A stretch of DNA of 64,000 nucleotides from Talinum fruticosum (taxonomy: Eukaryota; Streptophyta; Magnoliopsida; Caryophyllales; Talinaceae), in contig JAITYX010000066.1 of assembly GCA_021018815.1 (NCBI GenBank), positions 3,322,001 through 3,386,000 on the forward strand, in the 5' to 3' direction. Of the stretch, positions 1-12,254 are shown one piece after another. Under the pieces are notes generated by a model. It was given only the letters and a program-made list of their open reading frames with translations, was not told the origin of the DNA and searched no databases. The number at the start of each line of letters is the position of its first letter. Position 1 is the first letter of the stretch. A program made the translations under genes and the position numbers.

Positions 1-1459
1 GACCATGCATAACCTATTTTCACCAACTTTTCTGCCTAAAAAAAAAGATTGATGTTGCTTGTTGTTTCGTGCAAGAGCAGAAAAAGGAAAGAAAAAAAAT
101 GAAAATAGTAGGAGGTTATTGAAGGTTATTAAACGTGGAATGGAGAAGAGACGAGAAGAAGTTGAAATCGGTTTATCGGTTTTCACAATGAAGTCTCATG
201 TTCTCATTCCCCATCAATGTTATTTTTTACTCCTCTTCTCACCTTTTCCCCTTCAACCTTCCTCTTCATACAATTGCTATTTTTCTGTCACGTTCGACAC
301 CCTCCGGCCGGCCAACACCATCTCGGGTCCACTAGCCGCCAACCACATTCACGGGAGAATACTCGCAACCCAAATTGTTCATTTAATTTGCTTCCGTTGG
401 TGAAGAAATTGTTAGGTTCGGTTTGCCCTCTTCAATTGTGTTAAGGTAATAATTCACATCGTTTCTCTTCCTTTCTTAGCATGGTGAACAATTAATGAAC
501 ATGATCTATTTTAGTATGAATTAGAGATGGTAAGAATTAAATTTTTGATAGCCAAAGTTGCTGGGTCGAAGTGTTTTATGGTTGAAGAAATTCTTAAATT
601 TACTTTTAATTGAAATAGTTTTCGTGGCTGACTTTAAAAATTTACAAAAAATTGTATCCATGTTCAAAAATTTTAACTTTTGGTAAGTTCGTATATTGTT
701 GGGTTTAATGTAACTAGGTTTTTGAATCAAGTCAATTGGACCTAAAATGAATTAGTTATGAATTTTCTCTCAAAGCTGCGTAAATTAAACCCGAATTGAC
801 GATAGTTGTGTTTTTGCTTATTTTCAGCCCTTTGCCATTTTTGGATCCTGTTGAGTCATGAATAATAATTTTAGAGTACAGGATAAGATTTTCAAATTGT
901 ATTTTTATGTAAAAATCCAGTATCGAGAACTCGAGTTATGGCTTTTGGAAGTTGAGCTCGAACCGGGCAAGTGCTTGGAAAATTTAAATCAATCATAATT
1001 AATAAAATAATAATAATAAATAAATAAAATTTAGTTGCACAATTAGAAGTTGTTATATTATGTTGGCAACCAGAAAGTATACGTGAGTTAAGTTTTACTT
1101 GTATTACATTTATCTATAATGAAATTTAGAATTAATTGGGTGGTGATGTGAAAATGTTATTATTTAGGCCATTGATTAGTTAAGCTCAAGTTTAGGAAAT
1201 TGTATTTTTCCAGGTAATACTTATGCCCTAACTCGCCTTTGATGTCTTTGAAATATGTTTTAGTAATTATTTAAGTATATTATATTGTTAGCATCCCAAA
1301 AGGGGACTTTTGAAATAAATTATGCTTGTTGATGCTTTTTCCAAAAAGTTATTGAACTTCCGGTTATGAAAATCGTTGAGTTAAGAATCTAAATATTTTT
1401 AAAAAGTTGGACTCATATTTTGGGTTAGGATGGTTGGTATGAATTGAATGAAAGAACTC
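1..1459 (+). other. Non-coding LTR-like sequence, left part
   Basis: No protein-coding gene is recognisable. The stretch has a CT-rich tract followed by a GC-richer block (about 290-360), then long AT-rich sequence. It appears to continue at 3042-3868, on the other side of the solo LTR, and that continuation ends in a CAGGGTATTACA motif. Many plant Gypsy LTRs end in a similar TTACA. The reading as an old Gypsy-type LTR is inference from composition and ending only; no PBS, PPT or second LTR copy was found. Confidence 0.3.
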
Positions 1460-3036
1460 CGAAGACTCGGACACTACTCTATATCTTTACGAGTCATGCA
1501 AAAGGAATCGAGTATAACGATGTCATTTATATATAGTTTTGATTCCAAGGCATTCTCTATGTCTTAGAAACTTACCCAAGTTAAATAAGTATCTTTTCTA
1601 TGCGATTCGGCCTTCACATATCTCTTTCATCGCTTTCGGTTAAGCGCCTCGAAAGCTGGTTCTTTATTCCGAGTCCATTCTCACTCAGATTAATCACATT
1701 TTGAATATACCGAGTATTTCGTTGTTTCTCACTCGGAATCCGACTTGTGGTTATTTACTCTATTGCTTGCATAGTCGGCATTCATAGTTCGTTTCATGCT
1801 TAGTCTATATCAAGTTCTTTCTCACTCGATATTCGCTATAGAACGTGTTTCTTTACTTAAGACTAAGTCATATGGAATTCCGAGTATCATGGATATTAGA
1901 CTCGAGAAAATTCCATTTCTTTTCCGACTCGGATAATCTATTGGTCAATTATCATGATTATTTTATTATCCGTGTCTAACCTTGGACCAAGGTATTTTAT
2001 ACTTTGAGAACCAAAAGTGTTTTACTTTTGTAGGTTATTCAATCGAAGATATCTTTTCGAACTACAAAAGTAGCCGGCTTCGAACGTCAAATCACCGGCG
2101 AGATATGGCTTTTCACCTTCCCTGCTTTAGTCTCGGAAGATTGTGTCGGAAGTCGTCCGCTTCCATATCCGGAAAAGCTGGAACGTCAAGCTTAACGGTG
2201 GTTTTCACCACATTTTTCAAGACACAACCGATGGTTTTGGGACTTCCAAGAGAGTTAAACCGTTGTCCAACGTTCATATTTCAACGGATACTTTACGAGT
2301 GACTCGGAAAGTCTTTCTCAACGGTCACGTAGGACTCTTGGTCAGCGAGACGAAGATAACGGCTACTCTGCATGGTCTTCTATAAAAGAAGCCACTTCAC
2401 AAGACTTGAAGGTTGCCGAATACATTGTCAATACACTTACTTGAACAAAGTTATTGTATTTACTTTCAATCTTCAACTTACAACTCCCACTCTGTAATTC
2501 ATTACTTTCGAGTTGTAAGGTCTTGTACTTAGTTACAAACTCTTCTTACATTCTTTGTAAGGTCCCTTGACTAAGCTGTAAAGGTTAACTCAGCTTAGTT
2601 GTCCCTAGCTGTAAAGGTTATCTCAGCTAGGAAGTACTAGATCGAGATAAGGTAACTTCGAGTCTAGGAAAATTTGTGTAGAGTTGTCTAAGGGAGCAAC
2701 TCGGGTTCCGTCAAGTTCACGGTATTTTGTGGACTCAAAATAGTGGATTTGACTTCGTGTCTGGATTGACACGGGCCGTGGTTTTCTGCCCCAGGAGGGT
2801 TTCCACGTAAAATCTCTGTGTACTCTTTACGAGTTCATTCTAGACTCGAGACAGACATTAGTGCTCTTGCTTCTTCGATTCATTGCTTTACGAGTCCAAT
2901 CTTTTCGACTCGTTATTAGACTCGGATTTTGTCTTGGTCACTTTTCCGCACAAAAGTGTGTATTTTCGAAAAGAATTTTCTATCACCCTATTCACCCCCT
3001 CTAGGGTGACTCGGACTCTCCTTGAGCAAACCTTCA
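1460..3036 (+). repeat. Solo LTR of the Sirevirus-like copia family (family A)
   Basis: The 1577-bp unit aligns along its length with the two LTRs at 14245-15799 and 23521-25076. All three share the start (T/C)GAAGACTCG, the segment CACCCTATTCACCCC near the end, and the terminal CTTCA. It is bounded by a perfect 5-bp direct repeat, AACTC, at 1455-1459 and 3037-3041. There is no PBS or coding sequence next to it. This is the expected product of recombination between the two LTRs of one inserted element. A TATA-like TATAAAAG lies at 2381-2388. The first base is C instead of the canonical T, so the terminus has mutated. Confidence 0.9.
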
Positions 3037-3041
3037 AACTC

Positions 3042-3868
3042 TACATAAAATATTAATTAAGAAAGAGAAAGATCTTTAGTAGATACTTGTTTTATTAAGT
3101 GAGACTAATAAGTCTCCCGGTAATCGCATGCAAGGTTTCGGATATGACTCTCCATAAGAGACGTACGTCAAGGTTTTCGGATATAGACAATCATTAAGGA
3201 ACGTATGCCAAGGTTTTCGGATACCATTTAACGTTATGCCATGAGTTAGTTTCGGTTGTAAGTCATGAAATTAGGGTTGCAAGTCATGAGACCCATCTAG
3301 ATCGCTCGTCGACGGATAATTAAAGAATTATAATGCCTAAGAGAGTGATTGGGACTTAGCTAATGAACTAGCTCAAGTAACACGAATTTAAGTAAATCTT
3401 TTTTTATAAATTGTTTGATTTGTGGCTATTTACCTTATATATTGTTTGAACACCTTCCTTCTCATCCATAAATGTTTGAAATGTATTGAATTATATTTGA
3501 CTGTTAGGGGTGAGTATTATTGAGTTTCGACTCATTGTATGAACTATTTTGTTTTCGGATGTTGAGGGTTGCATGGGGACCGGGGTTTTCGGTAAAGTGA
3601 GGCCGTTGTGTCAATCCATAGTGTCGGTTTAATGTGTGAACTTGGATTTCATATATTAGATTTCTTTGGTCAAATTAAAACTTTTATACTTAGGTTTAAT
3701 TTTGGTATCACGTTAAGTTGTTACATTTGAAGTTTTTAGTATGGTACTTCTTTGAGTTTTAACCGTGTGTTTCCGCGAGAAATACGGCGGTAACACCCGT
3801 TTAGTTTTTCCGTTGCATAATTATGATTTAAAATATTAAATAAGTAAATTAGGAATTTCAGGGTATTA
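3042..3868 (+). other. Non-coding LTR-like sequence, right part
   Basis: This is the continuation of the host sequence after the solo LTR. It contains a short imperfect repeat, with AAGGTTTTCGGATA-like words near 3140, 3170 and 3215, and closes with GGGTATTACA at 3859-3868. No coding potential was recognised. It is probably the end of a degraded LTR, but the family is unproven. Confidence 0.25.
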
Positions 3869-5200
3869 CAATAATAAAGTGGGTAAATGTAGGATAACGT
3901 AATACAAATCTAAATACTTGTTTAATCATTCAAAAGCATGATTTACAATCATTAACAATTCTTTTGGAACCGAATCACTTTAAACAAGGTGGTGCAACCA
4001 CCTATACTTTCTTCCAAATACTTTCAGTCATAAACTAAATATCTTTTCGGGGCTTTAGACTTGAACTAGCATCGGACAACTTTCTTTGGGGCGCGACCCT
4101 TGACTCGAGCCCTCGGAACCTATCTTTAGTCAAACTCTTGGAAGGCTCCGCTTTCCTTGTCGAGAAAGAATCAACCTCTCGGGTTGATGGGCATCCTGAT
4201 ACGTAAGGACCTCGTGGCCCGATATGCACGACCACCTCCTTCCTCCGGTCTAAACAATCCTTAGCCCAAAATTCATTCAAAATCAAAGTGATCACAATCA
4301 CTCATCAAACTTGGTTTTAAACCACAATCTCAAATTAATTTAACACCATAGAAGGCATGGCATCACGTGCCGACCCTCTAAATTCACCTTCTCAAATCGG
4401 TTTCACCTTTTTAAAACATATTTCAAGTTTGAAAACAGGTTATCAAGAATCATAATCAAGTATTATTTTACGTAAACATTTTAACTCTTTTCAAACTAAC
4501 TTTTGAGTATTATTTAGAATCAAGTCACTTCATACGCCAAGCGTTTCCATATTAAGATTTAACATTCCAAATTAGCACATTAACTCAAGGATTCACCCAA
4601 GTATTTAACATTCACTCTTACTCATCCATGTCCTACGCAAACAAGAATCTCTTATTCTCATATGCATAATTCTCATCTCACTCCTTTTTCAAAGTTACAA
4701 TCAATCAATATAGGTACGTATTTCTTTGATACTCCAAATCCCCACTCCTTTTCTATACTCCAACGTTCGTTTCTCCTTAACTCAATTCCTTTTCAAGCAC
4801 AATGAACTCGGAAACTACAACTTCTTTGAGCCACAATAATCACAAGAAATTACAACTTAACCCAAAAGTCCCAACTCTTCACCAATTGCCAATTTTTGCT
4901 TCAAATTCTCATATTACGTCTCCATATTATTGACCAACTCTTTCTCGCCCATACTCTGCCATATAACTCTCGGTTTCACTTCATCACTTAAATTCCCTTA
5001 GCTCCGCTTATCTTCAAGTTTAGTTCAATCTCAAGGATTTAGATATGTTTTTAACTCAATTAACCTAACATTCCCGCTTACCACTTCCATGCCTCAATTG
5101 TGCACTAATCAATATGAACTCATACTCCTCCTTTATGCTCCAAATCATTATTTACTAATATTAGCAATTACCTTTCTATGCTGCAAATTTAAGAAATCCC
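3869..5200. other. Uncharacterised non-coding sequence
   Basis: No gene was recognised. The minus strand has one open stretch at 4035-4301 (88 codons) with no motif I can name. Its codon content looks like ordinary repeat sequence, with a GC-richer block inside AT-rich DNA, so I do not call it a gene. The sequence probably belongs to degraded retroelement DNA. Confidence 0.4.
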
Positions 5201-5203
5201 TAA

Positions 5204-6278
5204 GGGCTTGTTTGGTTGGATGTAATCAAAGTGGTAATGCAATCAAATTGGTAATGGTGATTACATTACCATGTTTGGTTACAACTTTGTAATGCAATCA
5301 AAATTACATTGTAATCACATTAACCTCTACCTATGCAATTACAATTACTTGAACATTTACTAAACAATCATGATTACATCCATCCTTGTGATCAAATTTT
5401 AACACACTTCCAATAATTCTCTCCCCTCCCCTCAATTGCATATCCATTTTCTCTCTTTTCCTTGGCACAAGCAAAAAATTTATCTATTTGATAAGAAACT
5501 TAATTTTTTTCTTATATTATCTTAATATATGATATAATCATTAAGTCATTAAGAGAAAATTTCAACTTTAATATTTTGGATGTAAAATTTAAGTATTCAA
5601 TTAAAAAGATAAAAGAAGCTTAAATTAAAATTTTTAGATCAATTTTTTTTACTTGTTAACACTTATTTTTAATTCAATAAATATTTATCATAAATAAAAT
5701 AATTTTAGTTTTTTTTTATCCATGAAAAAAATTTAAAACTTAATTATATGGCAGAAGAGATTAAAAAAACTCAGATATAAATTTAGAGTTTAAAATTTTG
5801 TTATATCTTCACTACGATAAACATTTATTACCACTAGAATAATCCAATTGATTTTTTTGCCAAAAAAATTTTAAAATTAGGAAATATGATATAAAAGATT
5901 AAAAAAATCTCAAATATGATTTTGAATTTAAAATATTTTCGTGTGGATAATATTTATCTTTATTACTATATTTATTGTTATTAGAATAATATAGTTTATA
6001 TTTGCAATAAAATTTGATTATTTGATAGAAAATATTTTTAAAAGCTCAAAACTAAATATGTAACTCAAATTTTTATTTAGATAGCATTTATCTCCATTAC
6101 AATAATTTAATTACTAACCTTTGTCGTTGAAATAATCTATTACCATTGTGATTACATTACACTTTTTATATAACCAAACATGGTAATGTAATTGTGGTCC
6201 CATTACATTGCATATCTAATTACATTACATAATTGATTACATTACACCCTATTACATTACATCCAACCAAACGCCACA
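5204..6278. mobile_element. 1.1-kb inverted-repeat (MITE-like) element
   Basis: The left end contains TTTGGTTGGATGTAAT, and the right end contains its reverse complement ATTACATCCAACCAAA. Subterminal GTAATGCAATC / GATTACATTAC words repeat at both ends, so the arms can pair. A TAA trinucleotide flanks each side (5201-5203 and 6279-6281). That fits a PIF/Harbinger-type TWA target duplication, but the outermost 6 bases of the arms do not match, so a hAT-type origin is not excluded. The interior is AT-rich and has no coding sequence, so the element is non-autonomous. Confidence 0.65.
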
Positions 6279-6589
6279 TAAGGGTTCAATTTGAAACATT
6301 AGTTCCTAATTCGTACCCAAATCACAACTTATTCATCCTCAATTTCTAATTGAAATCTCCATATCACCCATCAAACCTTAGCAACTAATTTCATCAGAAT
6401 TTCGAGTTCCCAAACCCACCTTAACAAACTCAATCAGATTTCCTCATGTCCTAATTCATCCCTAACTACTTCTTGAATTCATTTTACAACACAAACATTC
6501 AATAATCACAATAAAATTCAATTGAGTTTCAAAATTACTATTAATTTAGAGTATAAGATCATCCAACTCGAATTCTAGGGTTTGAGTAA

Positions 6590-7171
6590 TTGATTGAATG
6601 GAACCGAATTAGGTTCCTTGCCCTCCTCTTCTTCCCGTTCGTCTCGACTTTCTCTGTCTCATGCTCTTATTCTCTCGCTGCTTCGCTCCTTCTTAGCCTC
6701 GCTCTCACTTTCTCTGTCTCGTCCTCTCTCCCTTACGCCCTGCTCTGTTTGGCTTGGTCTCGCCAGTTCCTCACTCGTCGGTCGTCGTTCCTCTTCCTCT
6801 TCGCTGCTCCCAATCCCCTTTTAGTCTCTCCCTCTCCGCCGTTCATCTCCAGGTTCTCGCTGCTCCCTGTTTCGGGTTCTCCTTTCGTCTCTCGCTCTGT
6901 CTTAGTCCCTCACCCTTTCCTTCACTCGCCGCCTACCCGCGTTCGCCGGATGCTGTCCTCGGGCCCGCCGACTATTGTGCTTGCCGACCTCCTCGGCCTC
7001 CCCTTTCTCTCTTTGGTCCCGGCACTCGCTCCCTCTCTCCATCCGTTTCTCTGTTTTGCTTTGCTCCGGGTTTTATCTCTATTCCTCCTTGCTCTTCTCT
7101 ATCTCCCCCAAGCACCTCTTAGCTCTCTTCTCTCTCCCAGTTCATTCTCTCTCTTCATGGCTTCCACATGA
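6590..7171 (+). other. CT-rich tract with a chance open frame
   Basis: A 193-codon open frame on the plus strand is rich in Leu, Ser, Pro and Phe because the DNA is dominated by CTC/TCT words. No domain, signal peptide pattern or exon signal convinces me that it is expressed. Similar CT-rich blocks occur in plant LTRs and 5' leaders. I treat it as non-coding low-complexity DNA. Confidence 0.45.
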
Positions 7172-9560
7172 AAGGCCACACATCTTTTCGCTTTATGCTA
7201 ATCTAATTCCTAACCTAACACCTAATTCCCGTTTTTCTCTTTTCCTTTTCTTTTTGTCTTGCTATTACTGATAAATATTGACACCTAGCTCCAATTACTT
7301 ATCTTTTAATTAGGCATAATATTAGATTAAATAAGAATAGGTAATAAAATTTAATTTCCGTCTATCCCGCGTCTTTTACTTATTTGGGCCCGAGCAGCAA
7401 CTTAAGAGAAAGGAAGTAATATATTTTACTAATTAAGGTTAAGCAAACAAATAATAATTCTCTTAAGTAAATCACGAATATAAATATCCACGTATATATT
7501 TTAGTTATTCGACCTACTTTATTTAATTAAAATTAATTAATTAATTTAACTCATCTAACTACCTCAAATAAAACAACCGTTATTACATAGATGATGATCT
7601 ATAAAATAGAATAAGAGTACAACCATAATGTTGATATATTTATATCTAATTAATTTGGAGGGGAAAAAAAGAAAAAGAGGATTTTGGACAAAAGTAAACA
7701 ACAATAACATGATAATGCGAGGGAATGAAATAGGGTTAAAATTAATATAAAAATAATTTTTATTAATTATATTATTTCCCCTCCCTCCCTTCACCCTCAA
7801 TTTGAAGGGAATGAAAGTAGAGTAAACATGGTTAAAAGTGGGGGAACAGTTCCCTCACCCTCAATCCCTTTTTTTTCCGAACAAGGGGAAGAGGGGTTTA
7901 TTAGCCTCATACCACCTCCCTTCCTTCCTTTAACCCTAATCCAAACATAAGGGAAATAAGTGGCTACAAAATTACTTAAATCAATCTATGTTGATAATTT
8001 ATTTTGACATTTTAGATATTCATTATCTATAGTGAAACCTCTAAGGGAATTGTTTTCATTAAAAAAAACTAATAAGGGAATTGTAAAATGGGTGGATGTA
8101 TGCTCTCTGAAAGGGCTTATTTTGTGGTTGGTGATAGTTCTTTCATTGATGCCTTAAGATTTGAGGATTGATCAGTTGTAAAATTTCAAGTCAAGGCTTG
8201 GGATGAGTGGAGAGGATATGAGTCTATGAGTGGGTGCATTGCATGAGGTATTTTGGTCATTGGAGAGAAGTTGGATATACCCAACTTGAGATAGTTGTTT
8301 AAAGATGGTCATGTTTAGGCAATAGTAAATTTAACATATCTGCAAAGCTCGAAGAGTGATAAACATAGGCAAAAAGGGGCTATAATGTAAGATGCGCCCT
8401 AAGGGCTTGCACTCGAAGGCAATTTTGGGTCTCATAAATGTGAAGTTTAAAGGTGCAATATACGGTAAAAAATCTTCCTTTGATGCTCGAGCTCTTGAGT
8501 TAAGCCATAACGAAAAGTAAAAGAGGAAGACCTTCGTCTAAGCTATCTAAAACCGCTACATCATTGAGCGTCCTTGCATCAAACGATCTATTCACTCATC
8601 TACAAACAAACACTCGAAATTAGGGTTTCAAACGTACAAAATCAAGAATTAGCCGTACCACATCAAATGTCCGAAACTAGCGCTCTCAAAATCCGTCCGA
8701 CCCAATTGTATGAATTTTTCAGACCTGGAAAAAACCAACTCTTGTTACCATTGTCCAAATTTTAAATTCGGACTATCGGTTCTATCCGAATTGAAATTTT
8801 GGTCGGGTTCGAGTTTGGATTCAAGTTGTGTGAATGTTGTGACTAATTAACATTCGAACAATTGGACAAGCGAGTTCGAAAATTAAGTATAATTCAGTCT
8901 AAAATCTATCAAATTTTAAATTAAAAAATTGGGACATCCGGAATTCGGATATGAAAAATTTTGGTTGGGTTCGGTCAAATACATAATTTCACTCCAATTT
9001 TCTTGAAGTTCATATCACAAATTCGGACATTTGGGTTCGGTTTGGGGTTGGCTTCCGATCCGATAAGGGTGTCTCGAATATGCAATTTGGACACGGTCCG
9101 GGTATAATATTTTTGTCCGAAAGTTCGAAATTCCCTAACCTAATCTTTTTGTCAATGCTCACTAAATGAAAATTCTATCATAGTTAGATTTTTTTTCAAC
9201 TATCGTAATTGATAAATGTGAACAGTTGATTTTAGTAAGGTAAATCTCAACCATTAATAATACTGACCCAATACTGGTAAAATAGGTTAATTTAAGACAA
9301 GAATTCCCTCTTCTTTTAGGCCCTTATTTTATTTTACAATTATTACTATTTTGGGTTTTCGATTCCTATACTGAGTTTCTCCTGCTTTATCTTTATACAA
9401 GCTCACTGCCATGGGCATGGCCAAGGCCGTGGAAGCTTTACAATTTCTTCTTTAATTATTCTCTTGCAATTAGACAACCCAATTGGAAGCGAAAATTGAT
9501 TGTCATCCCTCCTAATCACACTAAAACAATTTTGCTACTTTACAATTCTAATTGATCTTA
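7172..9560. other. AT-rich intergenic sequence without recognisable genes
   Basis: No gene was seen. Between about 7780 and 7960 the phrase CACCCTCAAT recurs beside CCCTCC runs and AAGGG words, suggesting a small degraded MITE. Between 8700 and 9130 there are repeated GGTTCGG / TTCGGAT words. Neither region has clear element ends. Confidence 0.4.
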
Positions 9561-9567
9561 GACATGG

Positions 9568-9617
9568 TCTCTCTCTCTCTCTCTTTGTCTCTCTCTCTCT
9601 CTCTCACACACACACAC
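9568..9617. repeat. (CT)n(CA)n compound microsatellite
   Basis: Two CT runs separated by TTTGT pass into a short CA run. It is a simple repeat and explains the Ser/Leu/Thr-rich and Arg/Glu-rich open frames read across it on both strands. Confidence 0.95.
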
Positions 9618-9739
9618 GAACTCTTTCCCACAATTTCTGCACAGATCTGATAAAACAAGAAACCCCCTCCCCCGTCCAGCCGCCCAAACAAATAAAGTAG
9701 AAAAAGGGAGAGGAAGGTACAAACTTAGCCTAGAGCCAC

Positions 9740-10102
9740 AAACCATACACGAATGAATTTTACATAAATGCAAGTGATGAGAAAAAGAAAAATTTGGTAT
9801 TCTCCAAATTATTATATAAGGATAAGCCAACGTGGAGGGCATGCCAATCAGATTCATTAATGATTATCCATTTGTGAGTTTTTAAACCATGAGAGGTCGT
9901 TGGTGGTACCGGTGGCGAAAGAGACCGGAGTTTCATAACTGTCAATGATGTTTGGCAAACTCACGTAAAGGGAGGAAAAAGTGGGGTTAGAAAAATGGTG
10001 GTGAGAGATCAGAGTAACTGGGGCAAAAGTAGCGGAAGTGTAAACAAATAAAAAACTGCCGGTTACTTTCAACCTGCTGTGGTAGGCTACCTTAGATGAC
10101 AT
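9740..10102 (-). other. Unrecognised open frame region on the minus strand
   Basis: The minus strand has an 81-codon frame (9857-10102) overlapped downstream by another frame. The base composition is more gene-like (about 45% GC) than its surroundings. I see no conserved motif and no clear splice structure. It could be the remnant of a captured exon or simply non-coding DNA. No function is assigned. Confidence 0.2.
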
Positions 10103-10521
10103 GGACGGTTGAGATTTTCTGGCAGTAGATCAAAGGTTATTAACAAATTCAATTATAATAGTTGAAATTTTCTTTCAACTATAGTAGAATTTTCGCTCGC
10201 TAAAATAATTAGGAGGGTTCTCAACAAATTGGAGTCTAACAAAGAATCAAAGGAATTTCCCCACAAATGACAGACCTTCTTCATGTTGAAAAGTACTCAC
10301 CTAAAACTCGTGTCGAACACTACTCTAGCCAATTAAGAGGAAGGTACTATCCTCAAATTTGTGCCTACCATTTGTGTAAATGAGATCCCAAGTAGAAAAT
10401 TAGAACACGCTGATATTGTTGGGGAAATTGACTAACAAATAATGTGGTTATCGTATTGTGTATTAGGATCCAATCCTCCATTTGAGGTGGTTGAAGGGTT
10501 TGTGACTATAAAATCAACAAA

Positions 10522-10655
10522 GTTGCCTCAATAAGAAAAGGGTCTTTTTATATTTCAATTTAAAAATATACAAGATAAAGAAGTTGTTGTTGCCTCAATA
10601 AGAAAAGGGTCTTTTTATATTTCAATTTAAAAATATACAAGATAAAGAAGTTGTG
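10522..10655. repeat. Perfect 67-bp tandem duplication
   Basis: Two head-to-tail copies (10522-10588 and 10589-10655) begin GTTGCCTCAATAAG and end AAGAAGTTGT. They look identical over almost the whole unit. The identity implies a recent event. The array abuts the LINE ORF1-like fragment that follows. Confidence 0.95.
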
Positions 10656-10746
10656 CTGAACAGAGGCATATATTTCGTTGACAAAAAATCTTTATCGTGA
10701 AGCCCTGGATGAATCCATGGAGATTAACATCGATTCAATCACCTCA

Positions 10747-11172
10747 CTTCCATTTTGGATTTAGCTTCCTGAGCTTGATTTTAAATATTGTACTGCGAAT
10801 GATTTGAATAAAATTGGCAGCCTCATTGGCATCCCCATCAAAACTAATAGGCTAACAATAGAGAGGAATATGCTTAGTTATACTAGGCTATTAGTAGAGG
10901 TAAAACTTGATAGCTCCTTCTTGGAGTGTGCGGATCTCATAAATGTAAAAGGGCTAGCTATCAAACAGAAAATCAAGTATGAATAGAAGCCAATGAGATC
11001 CGCACAATATGATCTATTTGGGCACGAGGTCCTGGAATGTAGGGGAGAAAAGGAATGGGATAAAAAAGGAACGGAGCTGCCTCCTTTGAATCTGCCTCCA
11101 AGAGAGCTAGAGAAGAAGCGACAAATATGTCAGCTGATATTTTCATTCAATTACTCCATGGAAATGGAGTGA
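10747..11172 (+). pseudogene. LINE ORF1-like fragment (DUF4283 / CCHC type)
   Basis: In one reading frame the sequence gives LPELDFKYCTANDLNKIGSL, IGIPIKTNRLT, YTRLLVEVKL, IKQKIKYE and then FGHEVLEC. This is the characteristic C-terminal part of the DUF4283 protein encoded by ORF1 of plant L1-type LINEs and related gag-like genes: a WI-LPEL start, KIGS-GIP-K-T in the middle, ARLLVE-like strand, and a CX2CX4HX4C knuckle. Here the first cysteines of the knuckle are lost, and only FGHEVLEC remains. Two in-frame TAG codons, one next to the usual Trp after WI and one where KYEW is normally found, make it a pseudogene. The N-terminal half is missing. Confidence 0.7.
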
Positions 11173-12254
11173 GAGATAGCGAGAGGAGAGAGTATCTGGG
11201 AAAGGAAGAAAGATGAGACACTAGCTTGATAATTTTACAAAATTAAAGATATACGTTATTAGATTGAAATGAGGTGTCATCAAAAAGAAAAATTGTGTTT
11301 TGAAAATTGATTTTCTTTAATTCAAACAAGAGGAAAAATAATCATTTTCTTTCAACCGTTTTTCCTTTTTTTTTCCTTTAAAATTTTCTTTCTCTTGTAT
11401 TTTTTAAAATCAAATAGAGCCTAAAGACTTAGTGAGATTTTGTTTTGAGTAAAAACTTTCATATACAAGTATCATTTAAATCACATTACCATACGATGTG
11501 TGTCAAACATAAAAGGTACAATTTGATGCTCCCACATCATATTTATATTTATTAATGAAAAGTTATACGATATTTACAATGAAAATCATCAAATAAGTAT
11601 AGATTTAAAACATTAAAACAAATCTTTACCTCTAAAAAAATTGGTAAAATATATTATCGACCAGACTTTAAACTTAGCGTCCTTTTGGTCTCTAACTACA
11701 TTCTTAACCGATATTAACATGATAAATTATGCTTAAAAAATATTGTCATGATAAGTTCATATGAAATGTCATTGGCAATTAACAACAAAACGAAAGCAAA
11801 CAAGTTTCATACAATAACATTCAAACATCACCCATAAATCTAATATCACCAATATGCTGAAACTTGTACCAAAGCGAGAGGAAAAAAACTTACATTAAAC
11901 TCGCAACAAGCATGAGAAGACCAAGCCCACAAACTCATTGAAAAAGTATAAAACCAATAGTAAATTTACTTGTAAAATGAAAAAAATGTTAAACAAGGAG
12001 AAAATTAGGGCTCATTACCAACAATTATGGCTGATAGTAGCCGTTTACTAAAGAAGATAGATGTGACTAAAGTAATTTCTTATAAAAGAGGATGAATGAG
12101 ATGGAAGGAAAATTATCCCGAAATATATTTTCCCTTAAAACGTATTAAATTATTTTTGATGTGGACCACAAATAAACATAACATAATAAAAACGCCTGAT
12201 TATACAAATAAACATAACTCTTTTTTAATAAAAAGAGCTGGGTATATATTAATG
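11173..12254. other. AT-rich sequence without recognisable genes
   Basis: Nothing coding or repetitive was recognised apart from homopolymer runs and two close copies of ACAAATAAACATAA near 12167 and 12205. These lie beyond the 3' end of the minus-strand LINE fragment and might be part of its 3' end or flank. Confidence 0.35.

Noticed and set aside
6590..7171. 193-codon open frame as a membrane protein gene
   Set aside because: The hydrophobic content follows from CT-rich DNA; several overlapping frames are open and no domain or splice context supports it.
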